DNA of 64,000 bases from an uncultured Lachnoclostridium sp. (GCA_946415315.1 CAMKRZ010000010.1:19058-83057), one strand, 5' to 3'. Numbered from the stretch's first letter, positions 51,109 to 60,809 are shown. Numbers and translations are program-made. Notes: generated by a model from the sequence alone, not told the origin.

Positions 51109-51654
51109 ATGATCAGCAGACTGTATGAACGGGAAAACTGGGGCGACGATGCGCCGGAAAATCTGTGTTATCGCTATACGGCGCTTGAAATCCGACGACG
51201 CCGCATCAATCCCGAAGCGAACCGGCTGGTGCTCGCGCTCATTGCTCGTTACGGCACGGACCGACAGAGACAGGCAATCTGCACGGCGCTCGGCGTGGAG
51301 AATGCGACAGCGTATGCCGATGAGATCATTGCAGACTATACTTCTGACGGCGTTTTTGACGCGGAGTACCGGCTTGCGGAGGAGCAGATCAGACTGGTGG
51401 ATGACGCGGAGCACCTGAAGGCAGCGGCATACGAGGCGGGGTATTACAAGAGCCGGTTTGCATTCTGCCGCCTCACGGGGTACCGTTATCCGGCGCCGGA
51501 AAACGACGCGTACAGCCACAGGACGTTCTGTTGTGAGCGGCTTGCGACGTTTCCGGAGGAGGAAGTGAAGACATTTTGCGAAGAGATGATACGGAAGAAG
51601 GGACCGTTCGCGAAGGAGGCGGCGGAGGTGCTGTCAGGGAAGACGTTTTGCTGA
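51109..51654 (+). CDS. small protein of unknown function
   Basis: 181 aa from ATG 51109 after ggaaaggagccgc; the earlier in-frame start lies before a terminator. Mainly helical and charged (YTALEIRRRRINPEANRLVL; AEEQIRLVDDAEHLKAAAYE) with several cysteines in the second half (FCRL, FCCERL, GKTFC). No family recognised. It lies 28 bp before the HD/RyR gene, which suggests joint expression. Confidence 0.65.
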   Translation: MISRLYERENWGDDAPENLCYRYTALEIRRRRINPEANRLVLALIARYGTDRQRQAICTALGVENATAYADEIIADYTSDGVFDAEYRLAEEQIRLVDDAEHLKAAAYEAGYYKSRFAFCRLTGYRYPAPENDAYSHRTFCCERLATFPEEEVKTFCEEMIRKKGPFAKEAAEVLSGKTFC

Positions 51655-51682
51655 CAGAGCAGCGAGAGAAGGGGTGTGAACG

Positions 51683-53767
51683 ATGGCATATACTGCGTTT
51701 GAGAAGATGAGAAAGTTTAACAGGGGAGAGTTCGGCAGGGACCTCGGACCGATGCAGCCGACGTTGTACGTCAACCGGAGGAACCGTAACGATCTGAAGT
51801 CCGCGGCGCTTCGCTTTCTGCATGAGCGCTGTGAAGGTCTTCAGTTCGATGCCGATGAGGAGAAGCAGGAGAACTGGGAGAAGGGGATTTTCCGCGGAAC
51901 CAGCCTGAAGGCAGGGCAGATCCCGTACAACATGCAGATGGACATCAACCGGCTTTGCCTCGAGAAATCCCTGGAGACGTTCATCGACTCCGGCGTGGCG
52001 GAGGATGCCTATGCGGTTTACTACTGCTATCTGGAGATCTTCTTCGACCGGTACGGAAACGCCAAGAAGATGGTGGAACTCCTGTCGGAGTATGAGCTGA
52101 ACGGAAGCTCCCTTCTGATGAAGCACCGGGACCACTACTCGCACTCGGTCTATGTCTTTGCGCTCGGACTCGCGCTGTATGAGACGAACGCGACGTTCCG
52201 GAACATTTTCCGAAACTACTACGGGATCGAGTCGCCCGACGAGAGCGAAGCGGCCAATCAATTCCTGGAGCTCTGGGGGCTGACATCGTTGTTCCACGAC
52301 ATCGGCTATCCGTTCGAGCTGCCGTTTGAGCAGGTGCTCAGCTATTTTGAGGTGAACAATCAGGAGAGAGACAAGATCGGACTGTATCTGTCGTACCGGG
52401 CAGTGGATTCGCTGACGGAGCTTGACGAGGACTCCCGGGCGCGATGGAAGAAGGAATACGGACGCGACTTCAGCACCATGACCGAGCTGTTTGCGTTTGA
52501 TCTCACTCGGAAAATGGGCGTTGCCTACAACTTTACCGAGGACTACCTGCTCGGTGTGCTGAATGCGAAACCGACGGATCCGAAACAGTTCGGCTGTTAC
52601 ATGGACCACGCATTTTTCAGCGCCGTCCGCCTGTACGCGGAGCTTGCCAGAGCGCTGAAACCGCAGAACCTGACCGCGCGCCATGTGGATGCGCTCACTG
52701 CGATCCTGCTGCACAACAGCCTGTACAAGTTCAGCATCGCATTTTACAAGTCCGGCCCGGACAAGCGCAGGGAGCCTCTCCGTGCGGAGGTCCATCCGCT
52801 CGCATGGCTTCTGATGCTCTGCGACGAACTGCAGTGCTGGGACCGCACGGCGTACGGACGCAAATCGCGCACGGAGCTGCACCCGGTCTCCGCAACGTTT
52901 GATTTTTCAAACGGGGCGGTTACGGCGGAGTACTTCTACGATGCGGCGGAGAAGGCGCTGATCGGGGAGTTCGAGGAGAAACTCGGCGAGTGGACGGCCA
53001 ATCCGGACGGGAAGAAGAAACCGCGCCTGAAGGCGTACAGCGACATGGCCGGGGAGAAACCGGATTTTACGAAGGATATCGAGTCGATCGTGAACACGTC
53101 CTTCGCGCCGCTTACGGTCAGCAAGAGACTGACAAATGTCGACCGGAAGCGGAAGCATACGTATCTGTCCGAGAGCAATTTCCTGCATCTGTATGATTTC
53201 GCGGTGATGCTGCACGCGCGGAGCATGCCGGTCACCAGTTCGATGGAGGAGATGGAGCAGAAGTTTATCTCCTCGTCCCTGGAGTACCAGCTATCCACGC
53301 TCAACAGAGCGCGGAATTTTGCGCGGTATCTGAATGCGATCCGCTGCTTCTACACAGACAAGCCGGTGGATTTCGAGCCTGTCATGAAGTTCACGCCGGG
53401 GGATGCGGCCGTTTTCGCGCCCTTGGAGCACGAGCGCTGGGTGAGGGAGCACCAGGCGATGGGGTGGCGGTACAGCGATGCCTATGTGAAGGCACTGCCG
53501 GTGGAGGCTCCGCCGGAGCAGGAGCAGGCTGCCCGTTCGGCGCTTAGAGAGCGGCTTCGCTGCCATAAACTGACCATGGACGGCAAGCTTACGCACGAGG
53601 AGATCCGGGAGCATTACCGGAAACTTTCGAAAGCGGACCAGGGCAAGGACTGGAAACCGTTCAACAAACTTCTTCAGCTGATGAAAATGCACGACGGACT
53701 GAGGATCTACCGGCTGCAGCTGGAGGACGGTGAGCAGGCAGCGAAAGCGGCACAGTCTGCGCGGTAA
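51683..53767 (+). CDS. large HD-domain protein with C-terminal RyR-like motif
   Basis: 694 aa, soluble. Candidate HD-superfamily metal ligands are present in order: H148/H151/H154 in KHRDHYSHSVYVFALG, H205-D206 in SLFHDIGYPFE, H344 in ILLHNSLYKF and D381 in LMLCDELQCWDR. HD enzymes hydrolyse phosphate esters, often (cyclic) nucleotides. Near the C-terminus, LEHERWVREHQAMGWRY (581-597) matches the RyR-domain signature, a module known from ryanodine receptors and from bacterial proteins in signalling and conflict systems. The middle (~400-570) is unassigned. Function unproven; nucleotide hydrolysis controlled by an RyR sensor is my inference. Confidence 0.72.
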   Translation: MAYTAFEKMRKFNRGEFGRDLGPMQPTLYVNRRNRNDLKSAALRFLHERCEGLQFDADEEKQENWEKGIFRGTSLKAGQIPYNMQMDINRLCLEKSLETFIDSGVAEDAYAVYYCYLEIFFDRYGNAKKMVELLSEYELNGSSLLMKHRDHYSHSVYVFALGLALYETNATFRNIFRNYYGIESPDESEAANQFLELWGLTSLFHDIGYPFELPFEQVLSYFEVNNQERDKIGLYLSYRAVDSLTELDEDSRARWKKEYGRDFSTMTELFAFDLTRKMGVAYNFTEDYLLGVLNAKPTDPKQFGCYMDHAFFSAVRLYAELARALKPQNLTARHVDALTAILLHNSLYKFSIAFYKSGPDKRREPLRAEVHPLAWLLMLCDELQCWDRTAYGRKSRTELHPVSATFDFSNGAVTAEYFYDAAEKALIGEFEEKLGEWTANPDGKKKPRLKAYSDMAGEKPDFTKDIESIVNTSFAPLTVSKRLTNVDRKRKHTYLSESNFLHLYDFAVMLHARSMPVTSSMEEMEQKFISSSLEYQLSTLNRARNFARYLNAIRCFYTDKPVDFEPVMKFTPGDAAVFAPLEHERWVREHQAMGWRYSDAYVKALPVEAPPEQEQAARSALRERLRCHKLTMDGKLTHEEIREHYRKLSKADQGKDWKPFNKLLQLMKMHDGLRIYRLQLEDGEQAAKAAQSAR

Positions 53768-53837
53768 CGCAAGGACTTCAGACCACGGAAAATGCCCTTT
53801 CGGGCGGCCGTGGATCGACAATTACAGAGAATACGGA

Positions 53838-53872
53838 ACAACGCGGGGTATGGCTTTTCAACCCCGCGTTGT
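53838..53872 (+). terminator. hairpin terminator after HD/RyR gene
   Basis: ACAACGCGGGGT (53838-53849) and ACCCCGCGTTGT (53861-53872) form a perfect 12-bp stem with an 11-nt loop. The downstream tract (CTGTTTG) is weak in T, so termination may be partial or bidirectional. Confidence 0.65.
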
Positions 53873-53943
53873 CTGTTTGCGGGAAAAGGCTCATTTTCCG
53901 AAGAAAAATGGCAAAAAAGACATTATTTTTTTGTAAATATCCA

Positions 53944-53972
53944 TTGTCAATCAATAAATATGGTGTTATAAT
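53944..53972 (+). promoter_or_regulatory. sigma-A promoter of the PLP decarboxylase gene
   Basis: TTGTCA (53944-53949), 17-bp spacer, perfect TATAAT (53967-53972), 50 bp before the ATG at 54022. The surrounding region is notably AT-rich. Confidence 0.85.
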
Positions 53973-54021
53973 GCAACAAGTTTCGTGCCCGAAACAAGAA
54001 TACGAAGAAAGGAGAGTCACG

Positions 54022-55287
54022 ATGAGCAAGAAACCGTTTGTAACCGAACAGCAGATCAAAGAGATCGTGAAGACGTATCCTACGCCTTTCCATATCTATG
54101 ACGAAGCTGCGATCCGTCGCAATGCCCGTGAGTTGCAGAAGGCATTTGCATGGAATCCCGGTTATAAAGAGTTTTTCGCTGTCAAAGCGACTCCCAATCC
54201 GTATATTCTGAAAGTGCTTAAGGAAGAGGGCTGCGGCGCAGACTGCTCCTCCTTCACCGAACTGTGCCTTGCCGACGCGGCGGGCATGAAAGGCGGGGAT
54301 ATTATGTTCTCGTCCAATGAGACACCGTTCGGCGAGTACACCAAGGCACGTGAACTCGGCGCTTATATCAACCTCGACGATATCACGCATATTCCGTTCT
54401 TGCAGGCGGAGTGCGGCATTCCGGAGACCGTTTGCATGCGGTACAATCCGGGCGGAGTCTATGAGCTCGGCAACGGGATCATGGACAACCCGGGAGATGC
54501 CAAGTACGGCTGCACGAAAGAGCAGCTCATCAAGGCATTCCGTGAACTTCAGGCACTCGGCGTGAAGCACTTCGGCGTGCACTCGTTCCTGGTCAGCAAT
54601 ACGACGGCGGAGAATTACTATCCGACGCTCGCGCGGACTCTTTTTGAGTTGGCTGTGGAACTGAAGCGTGAGACCGGCGCGCATATTGCCTTTGTCAACC
54701 TTTCCGGCGGAATCGGTATTCCGTATCGCCCGGAGCAGGAGGCAGTGGATATCGCGGCTGTCGGACGCGGCGTGAAGGAAGTCTATGAGGAAGTGCTGGT
54801 GCCGGCCGGTATGGATGATGTTGCCATCTACACCGAGCTTGGGCGCTTTATGCTTGCGCCTTACGGGGGGCTTGTGGTCAAAGCGATCCACGAGAAGCAT
54901 ATCTACAAGGAGTACATCGGCGTGGATGCCTGCGCCGTCAACCTGATGCGGCCCGCTATGTACGGGGCGTATCACCACATCACGGTTTTGGGGAAGGAGA
55001 ATGAGCCGTGTGATCACACATACGATGTGGTCGGTTCTTTGTGTGAAAATAACGACAAGTTTGCGATCGATCGCAAACTGCCGAAGATCGACATTGGAGA
55101 CTATCTGTTTATTCATGATACCGGTGCCCACGGTTTTGCCATGGGGTACAATTACAACGGTAAGCTGAAATCTGCAGAATTGCTGCTGCGGCCTGACGGG
55201 TCGGTGCAGATGATCCGAAGGGCGGAAAGACCGGCGGATTATTTCGCGACGTTTGATTTCAGCGACATTATGAACGGATATATTTAA
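54022..55287 (+). CDS. lysA: diaminopimelate decarboxylase-like PLP enzyme
   Basis: 421 aa from ATG 54022 after gaaaggagagtcac. Fold-type III PLP decarboxylase: FFAVKATPNPYIL has the Schiff-base lysine, FGVHSFLVSNT the histidine that stacks on the ring, NLSGGIGIPY the glycine-rich phosphate loop, and YTELGRFMLAPYGGL and VVGSLCENNDKF the substrate cysteine region (SLCEN). The SLCEN and ELGRF patterns favour meso-diaminopimelate decarboxylase (last lysine step), though carboxynorspermidine or ornithine decarboxylase relatives share them. Own promoter and terminator. Confidence 0.83.
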   Translation: MSKKPFVTEQQIKEIVKTYPTPFHIYDEAAIRRNARELQKAFAWNPGYKEFFAVKATPNPYILKVLKEEGCGADCSSFTELCLADAAGMKGGDIMFSSNETPFGEYTKARELGAYINLDDITHIPFLQAECGIPETVCMRYNPGGVYELGNGIMDNPGDAKYGCTKEQLIKAFRELQALGVKHFGVHSFLVSNTTAENYYPTLARTLFELAVELKRETGAHIAFVNLSGGIGIPYRPEQEAVDIAAVGRGVKEVYEEVLVPAGMDDVAIYTELGRFMLAPYGGLVVKAIHEKHIYKEYIGVDACAVNLMRPAMYGAYHHITVLGKENEPCDHTYDVVGSLCENNDKFAIDRKLPKIDIGDYLFIHDTGAHGFAMGYNYNGKLKSAELLLRPDGSVQMIRRAERPADYFATFDFSDIMNGYI

Positions 55288-55288
55288 T

Positions 55289-55324
55289 GCGGTTTCGGTA
55301 TTTGATCGAAGCCGCTTGTTTTTT
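55289..55324 (+). terminator. intrinsic terminator after lysA-like gene
   Basis: GCGGTTTCG (55289-55297) pairs with CGAAGCCGC (55307-55315), one wobble, followed by TTGTTTTTT. Classic and close to the stop codon. Confidence 0.88.
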
Positions 55325-55359
55325 ACCTGCCCTTTTTCGGGCAGAGAAATGAGGCTACC

Positions 55360-57744
55360 ATGGGTAAGAAGGATCGGAAGATTTCGGCGGAGATTACGGC
55401 GACCGGAAAGCTTCCGAAGGAGATTGAAAACGGCCTTCGCGAACGCGGGATCGCGGAGTCGGACGTGCTGGTGAGCGTTCGCACGGACATGAACATGTCG
55501 TGTGAATTCACGCCGGGGTGGATGATCGTGACGAAGACGCGGCTCATCACGGCGACAGCCGATCCGCTCGCGGGGGAAGTGCATTATTTTAAGGGAATGG
55601 AGACGCGCAAGACGCGCGCTTCCGACCGTGACCGCGAATGGACCTTCGCGGAGTATGACATTTCGGATGTTAAGAAAGCGTATATCGAGCGCTCGGTGAG
55701 CGGCGGCTTCCTGATCATCGTCCACAAGGACAAGGCGGATCCGGAGGCGGACGGCGCGGCGGAGACCGTGGCGGCTGTGTCCAACCACCGCATGGGTAGC
55801 GCGACGAAGATTGAGCGGATCTGCGAGAAACTCGCGGACGGCAAGGAAATCGACGAGGACATGCTCAAGGACGATGAGAACGAAGACTATTGTCCGAACT
55901 GCGGCACGATGTATCCGGATTCCGACCGGAAAGTGTGCCCGAAGTGCATGAACAAGAAGTCCATTTTCCGAAGAACGATCGCGTATCTGAAGCCGTACAA
56001 ATGGCGCATCCTGGTGATGTTTTTGTGCTACCTTGCGACGGCGGCGCTCAACATCGTATGGCCGTACTTAAACGGTGTCGTACTGTACCGCAAAGTGCTC
56101 GGCAAGGATGAGACGTTCCTGTCGTTCCTGTCGATCGACGGCAACCGCTATGTGGTCATTCTGCTTCTTCTGGTGATCACGATGGTGATGACGAAGATCA
56201 CGATGCAGCTGGTCGGCATCATCCAGGGTGTCATGACGGCGAAGATCGTGCCGAGAGTTGTCAAGACGATGCGCAACGATGTGTTCGGCGCGATGGGCAA
56301 ACTCTCGATCAACTTCTTCACGAGCAAGCAGACCGGATCGCTGATGACCCGTGTCATGTCGGACTCGGACGAGGTTTCGGGTTTCTTCATCGACGGTCTT
56401 CCGTATTTCCTGATCAACGTATTTTCCATCATCGCGATGGCGGTGGTGATGTTTAAATTGAGCGTACCGCTCGCGATCGTGGCGCTGATGTTCATGCCGA
56501 TCACATTCCTGGTGAGCTGGCGCATGCTGCCGAGACTGTGGCATCGCTACGGCCGCAGACACCGCGCGACCCGTTCGCTGAACTCGAAGATCCACGACAA
56601 CTTAAGCGGCGCGCGCGTCGTCAAGGCGTTCGGTCAGGAGAGTAGCGAGGTGGCCCGCTTCGACAAGAGCAATGAGAAGGTACGAAGCGCCGACCTGGCG
56701 GTCATGAACTACGATAACAAATTTTCCGCACTGTATTCGGCCGCGGAAAATCTCGCATCCCTGATGGTGTATATCGTGGGTGCGTACCTGATCCTGATCC
56801 AGAATCGGTTCGACTACGCGATCCTGATCACGTTCGCCGGCTACGTGGGCCAGATGACCGGTCCGATGGACTTCATGTCCTTCTTCTTCCGGTGGTTCAC
56901 CAACTGCATGAACAGCGCGCAGCGTATGTTCGAGATCATCGACGCGGTGCCGGAGATCCAGGAGAAGGAGGACGCCGTCTCGCTCGACTCGATCGAGGGT
57001 ACGATCGAGATGAAGGACGTCACGTTCGGTTATGAGAAGAACAAACCGGTGCTCAAGAACATTTCCATGAAGGTTGAGGGCGGTCGCATGCTCGGCATCG
57101 TCGGCCGGTCCGGCGCGGGCAAGACCACGATCGTCAACCTGATCTCGCGGCTCTACGATCCGCAGGAGGGAACGGTCACGCTCGACGGCGTGAACCTGAA
57201 GGATCTCTCGTTCAAGACGCTCCGTGGCAACGTCGCGATGGTGTCGCAGGAGACCTACATGTTCATGGGCACGGTTGCGGAAAATATCGCTTACGCGAAG
57301 AAAGATGCCTCCCGCGCGGAGATCATCCGGGCGGCGGTGCTGGCCTCGGCACATGATTTCATCTGCCGTATGCCGGACGGTTACGACACGATCATCGGTT
57401 CCTCGGGACGGGAGCTCTCAGGCGGCGAGCGGCAGCGCATTTCCATCGCGCGCGCCATCCTCGCCAACCCGAAGATCCTCATCCTCGATGAGGCGACGGC
57501 GGCGGTCGACACCGAGACGGAGCAGGCGATCCAGCAGTCGATCAACATGCTCATCAAGGGTCGTACGACGATCTCCATCGCGCACCGTCTCTCGACGCTG
57601 CGTGACGCGGATACGCTGATCGTCATCGACGAGGGCAAGATCGCCGAGCAGGGCACACACGAGGAACTTCTCGCGAAGAAGGGCGTGTATTACAAGTTAA
57701 AGGAACTGCAGACGAAGGCACTGGCGCTGAAAGGTATTGAGTAA
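55360..57744 (+). CDS. ABC exporter with N-terminal PH-like and zinc-ribbon domains (triad member 1)
   Basis: 794 aa. Residues ~20-140 form a PH/GRAM-like beta domain (WMIVTKTRLITATADPLAGE). C178-C181 and C193-C196 (CPNCG...CPKC) form a zinc ribbon. Six transmembrane helices span ~210-510. The nucleotide-binding domain (~550-790) has Walker A GRSGAGKTT, signature LSGGERQR, Walker B LILDEAT and the H-loop AHRL. A half-transporter that likely pairs with gene 58483. The extra N-terminal domains are unusual for exporters and suggest regulation or substrate sensing at the membrane. Confidence 0.85.
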   Translation: MGKKDRKISAEITATGKLPKEIENGLRERGIAESDVLVSVRTDMNMSCEFTPGWMIVTKTRLITATADPLAGEVHYFKGMETRKTRASDRDREWTFAEYDISDVKKAYIERSVSGGFLIIVHKDKADPEADGAAETVAAVSNHRMGSATKIERICEKLADGKEIDEDMLKDDENEDYCPNCGTMYPDSDRKVCPKCMNKKSIFRRTIAYLKPYKWRILVMFLCYLATAALNIVWPYLNGVVLYRKVLGKDETFLSFLSIDGNRYVVILLLLVITMVMTKITMQLVGIIQGVMTAKIVPRVVKTMRNDVFGAMGKLSINFFTSKQTGSLMTRVMSDSDEVSGFFIDGLPYFLINVFSIIAMAVVMFKLSVPLAIVALMFMPITFLVSWRMLPRLWHRYGRRHRATRSLNSKIHDNLSGARVVKAFGQESSEVARFDKSNEKVRSADLAVMNYDNKFSALYSAAENLASLMVYIVGAYLILIQNRFDYAILITFAGYVGQMTGPMDFMSFFFRWFTNCMNSAQRMFEIIDAVPEIQEKEDAVSLDSIEGTIEMKDVTFGYEKNKPVLKNISMKVEGGRMLGIVGRSGAGKTTIVNLISRLYDPQEGTVTLDGVNLKDLSFKTLRGNVAMVSQETYMFMGTVAENIAYAKKDASRAEIIRAAVLASAHDFICRMPDGYDTIIGSSGRELSGGERQRISIARAILANPKILILDEATAAVDTETEQAIQQSINMLIKGRTTISIAHRLSTLRDADTLIVIDEGKIAEQGTHEELLAKKGVYYKLKELQTKALALKGIE

Positions 57745-57858
57745 GGAAAACGGAGCCAGTCCGTGTCGGATCGCCTCTTCGAGGCGGCGTCCGGCGGCTG
57801 TGTAGATGTCTGTGAGTCAGAGATAGTCCGGCAAAGTAGCCGGAGAATAGGAGTTTTC

Positions 57859-58446
57859 ATGGGTTTCAAGAATTTTGAAGGTGCGGACGAGGAATTCGAT
57901 CTGGCGCAGATGGAGGCGGAGACCGAGGAGATGCTTCGGCTTCGCTATCTGAACAAGGACAATGCGGTCTTCGCGCGCACGGCGGGAGGTTTCGTGTCGC
58001 TCGATATCGCCGAGGGTGAGAAGGGCGAGCCGGAGCATTACGACCGCGTGCGTGTCGTGAGAAGTTTTCCGTTTACCGCTCCGACAACCTACATTTCCAT
58101 TCGCACGACGGAGGAGAAGTCGAAGGAGATCGGCATTATCAAGGACATTACCAAAGATGTCTCCAAGGATACGCGGAAAATGCTCGAGGAGCAGATGAGT
58201 CTGCGGTATTTTACGCCGGTCATCACGAAGATCCACGACATCCGGGAAGAGTACGGACATGCGTACTGGGATGTTGAGACGACGGAGGGACCGTGCAAGT
58301 TTGTCATTTACATGAACTCGAGCTCCGTCGTCAGTCTGAGCGACGTGAGACTGTTGATCACCGACCTCGACGGCAATCGGTTTGAGATACCGGATTTTAC
58401 GCAGCTGTCGGCGGGCGAGTTGAAGAAACTGGATCTGTTCCTGTAA
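57859..58446 (+). CDS. DUF1854 family protein (triad member 2)
   Basis: 195 aa from ATG 57859 after aataggagttttc. YISIRTTEEKSKEIGIIKDI, KMLEEQMSLRYFTPVITKIH, and YGHAYWDVETTEGPCKFVIY match DUF1854 (cyanophycin-cluster-associated family), which is typically encoded next to ABC exporters. Soluble and mostly beta; it may be an accessory or adaptor protein for the two flanking transporters. Biochemical role unknown. Confidence 0.83.
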   Translation: MGFKNFEGADEEFDLAQMEAETEEMLRLRYLNKDNAVFARTAGGFVSLDIAEGEKGEPEHYDRVRVVRSFPFTAPTTYISIRTTEEKSKEIGIIKDITKDVSKDTRKMLEEQMSLRYFTPVITKIHDIREEYGHAYWDVETTEGPCKFVIYMNSSSVVSLSDVRLLITDLDGNRFEIPDFTQLSAGELKKLDLFL

Positions 58447-58482
58447 TTGGATGCTGCCTGTGCAGCGGGAAGGATTACATTT

Positions 58483-60708
58483 ATGAATTTGAAATTTGAT
58501 TTGCCGGCGGCGCAGCAACAAGCGTTTACGCCGGCGGACGGAGAGGAGATCCGGTACTGCTCACCCTATGATATCGGGGCGGACGGCAAGATGAAGCATG
58601 ACGGGTACATCGTCGTGACGAATCAGCGTCTGCTCATCATCTCGGGGCAGGAAGCGGAGACGGAGCTGGCGCTTGCGGACATCACGTACTTAAAATGTGA
58701 TCCGCTCGTGAACAACGGCATCCTGATCGCGCGCACCGTGCAGGAACCGGAAGAGCATATCCTTGCACGGTTTACGATGAAGCACGTTTCGCGTGTGGCA
58801 TTTATCGCGAAGGGTGCGCTGCTGCTCAGGGACGGCGTTCCGAAGCAGGTGATCAGCCGTGAGTATGACAAGACCTGTCCGGTCTGCGGACGTGCGCTGC
58901 GCGGCACGAAGGAGTGCCCGAAGTGCAGCCACAAGCCATCCGTCCTGTGGAAGTTTTTCAAGCTCTGCGGAGCTTACAAGGGAAGGCTTGCCATCATCGC
59001 ATTTCTCATGCTTTGCGTGGCGGTAGTCCAGCTGATGGTGCCGAAGATCCAGCAGGTGTTCATCGACGATTACCTGAAGGCCGGCAAGGGCGGCATGCAG
59101 GAGATCACGCTCTACGCGGCAATCCTGATCAGCGTGACGGGCGTCACCATCATGCTGCACGTGCTGCGGTACTGGATGTGTATCTCGATGGGTACGAAGA
59201 TGAGTATGGACCTTCGCCAAATGCTCTACAAGAAGGTGCAGATCCTGTCGCTTTCGTTCATTCAGGACCGCCGCCCCGGCGAGCTGATGAACCGTATCGT
59301 AAACGATACGCGGCAGGTGCGCCGCTTCATGGAGGAAGCATTTGCCGGTATGTTCTCCTGCATTATCTCGATGATCTCGGTCGTCGTGGTCATGCTGACG
59401 ATGGACTGGAAGCTGACTCTCATGTCGGTCGTGTTTGTGCCGATCGCTCTCGGACTGTCCATCTCGTTCCGGAAGAATATTCACCGCCGGTTCCACATGC
59501 AGTGGCACCGGTTTGACAAGACAAACAGCGGTCTGCAGGACATCCTTGCAGGAATGCGTGTCGTCAAGTCGTTCGGAACAGAGGAGCAGGAGGCGGAGCA
59601 TTTCCGCAAACTCACCGATGATTTTGCGAAGATCCAGGAGAAAAATGAGGTCTTCTGGGCGTCACTGTTCCCGATCATCTCATTTGTCATGGGCATGGGC
59701 GTCTACGTCGTGACCTACTTCGGCGGTCTGGGCGTGCTGGAAGACCGGTTCACGGTAGGCCAGCTGCAGCAGTTCATCAACTACACGTGGATGCTGTACG
59801 GTCCGCTTGGCTGGATGACGTTCCTGCCGCGTATGATCACGCAGCTGATGACGAGTCTTGAGCGAATCTACGATGTCATGGACGAGGAGCCGCTGATCAA
59901 GGATCACGCGGAAGCGGTTGAACTTGACGTCAAGGGCGCTGTGGAGTTCAAGGATGTGACGTTCGGATACCGCTCCTACGAGCCGGTTCTCGAGAAGATC
60001 AATCTGTCGGTGAAGCCGGGGGAGATGATCGGTCTGGTCGGCGCTTCCGGCACCGGTAAGTCAACGCTCATCAACCTGATCATGCGCCTCTACGAGGTCG
60101 ACGACGGTCAGTTGTTGATCGACGGCGTGGATATCAATGATCTCCGCATCGAAAAATATCATTCGCAGATCGGTGTCGTGCTGCAGGAAAACTTCCTGTT
60201 TGCCGGTACGATCTACAACAACCTTCGTTTTGCGAAGCCTGATGCGACCGAGGAGGAGATCATCATGGCGGCCAAGATGGCCAACGCGCATGATTTCATC
60301 GTGAAGACGCCTGACGGCTACAACACATACGTCGGTGAACATGGCTACAGTCTCTCGGGAGGCGAGCGCCAGCGACTTGCGATCGCGCGCGCCATCCTGA
60401 ATAAACCGAAGCTTCTGATCCTCGACGAGGCTACTTCCGCGCTTGACACGGAGAGTGAGTACCTGATCCAGAAGGCGCTGGAGCGACTGACGGCAGGGTG
60501 CACGACATTTGCCATCGCCCATCGTCTGTCGACACTCAAGGATGCGGACCGGCTCGTCGTCATTGACGGTCACCACATCGCGGAGGTCGGCACGCACAAT
60601 GAGCTGATGGAGCAGAAGGGCATTTACTACGGCCTTGTCACGGCACAGCTGCAGATGCAGGCCCTGAAGGGGGAGGACGCCGCGGAGGCAACGGAAGCGT
60701 TGGCATAA
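58483..60708 (+). CDS. ABC exporter with N-terminal PH-like and zinc-ribbon domains (triad member 3)
   Basis: 741 aa from ATG 58483 after cgggaaggattac. Same plan as gene 55360: PH-like domain (GYIVVTNQRLLIISGQEAET), zinc ribbon from C132 (CPVCGRALRGTKECPKC), transmembrane domain (~165-460), and NBD with Walker A GASGTGKST, signature LSGGERQR, Walker B LILDEATSALD. The N-terminal regions of the two exporters are diverged, so they are more likely heterodimer partners than a recent copy. Substrate unknown; in other bacteria this triad sits near cyanophycin genes, which are not seen here. Confidence 0.86.
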   Translation: MNLKFDLPAAQQQAFTPADGEEIRYCSPYDIGADGKMKHDGYIVVTNQRLLIISGQEAETELALADITYLKCDPLVNNGILIARTVQEPEEHILARFTMKHVSRVAFIAKGALLLRDGVPKQVISREYDKTCPVCGRALRGTKECPKCSHKPSVLWKFFKLCGAYKGRLAIIAFLMLCVAVVQLMVPKIQQVFIDDYLKAGKGGMQEITLYAAILISVTGVTIMLHVLRYWMCISMGTKMSMDLRQMLYKKVQILSLSFIQDRRPGELMNRIVNDTRQVRRFMEEAFAGMFSCIISMISVVVVMLTMDWKLTLMSVVFVPIALGLSISFRKNIHRRFHMQWHRFDKTNSGLQDILAGMRVVKSFGTEEQEAEHFRKLTDDFAKIQEKNEVFWASLFPIISFVMGMGVYVVTYFGGLGVLEDRFTVGQLQQFINYTWMLYGPLGWMTFLPRMITQLMTSLERIYDVMDEEPLIKDHAEAVELDVKGAVEFKDVTFGYRSYEPVLEKINLSVKPGEMIGLVGASGTGKSTLINLIMRLYEVDDGQLLIDGVDINDLRIEKYHSQIGVVLQENFLFAGTIYNNLRFAKPDATEEEIIMAAKMANAHDFIVKTPDGYNTYVGEHGYSLSGGERQRLAIARAILNKPKLLILDEATSALDTESEYLIQKALERLTAGCTTFAIAHRLSTLKDADRLVVIDGHHIAEVGTHNELMEQKGIYYGLVTAQLQMQALKGEDAAEATEALA

Positions 60709-60719
60709 GTTGTCGTAAA

Positions 60720-60781
60720 ACCGACAGAAATGTCGGTAAACCATATTAAATATCGCGGTCTGCGGCTTATGCTGCAGACCG
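60720..60781 (+). repeat. two hairpins between exporter and mutY
   Basis: ACCGACA-GAAA-TGTCGGT (60720-60737), a perfect 7-bp stem with GNRA loop, then CGGTCTGC/GCAGACCG (60756-60763, 60774-60781), a perfect 8-bp stem. Neither is followed by a T run. They may stabilise or partly terminate the exporter mRNA. Confidence 0.55.
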
Positions 60782-60809
60782 TCGGAAAAATCCGGAAGGG
60801 AGGCAGCGC

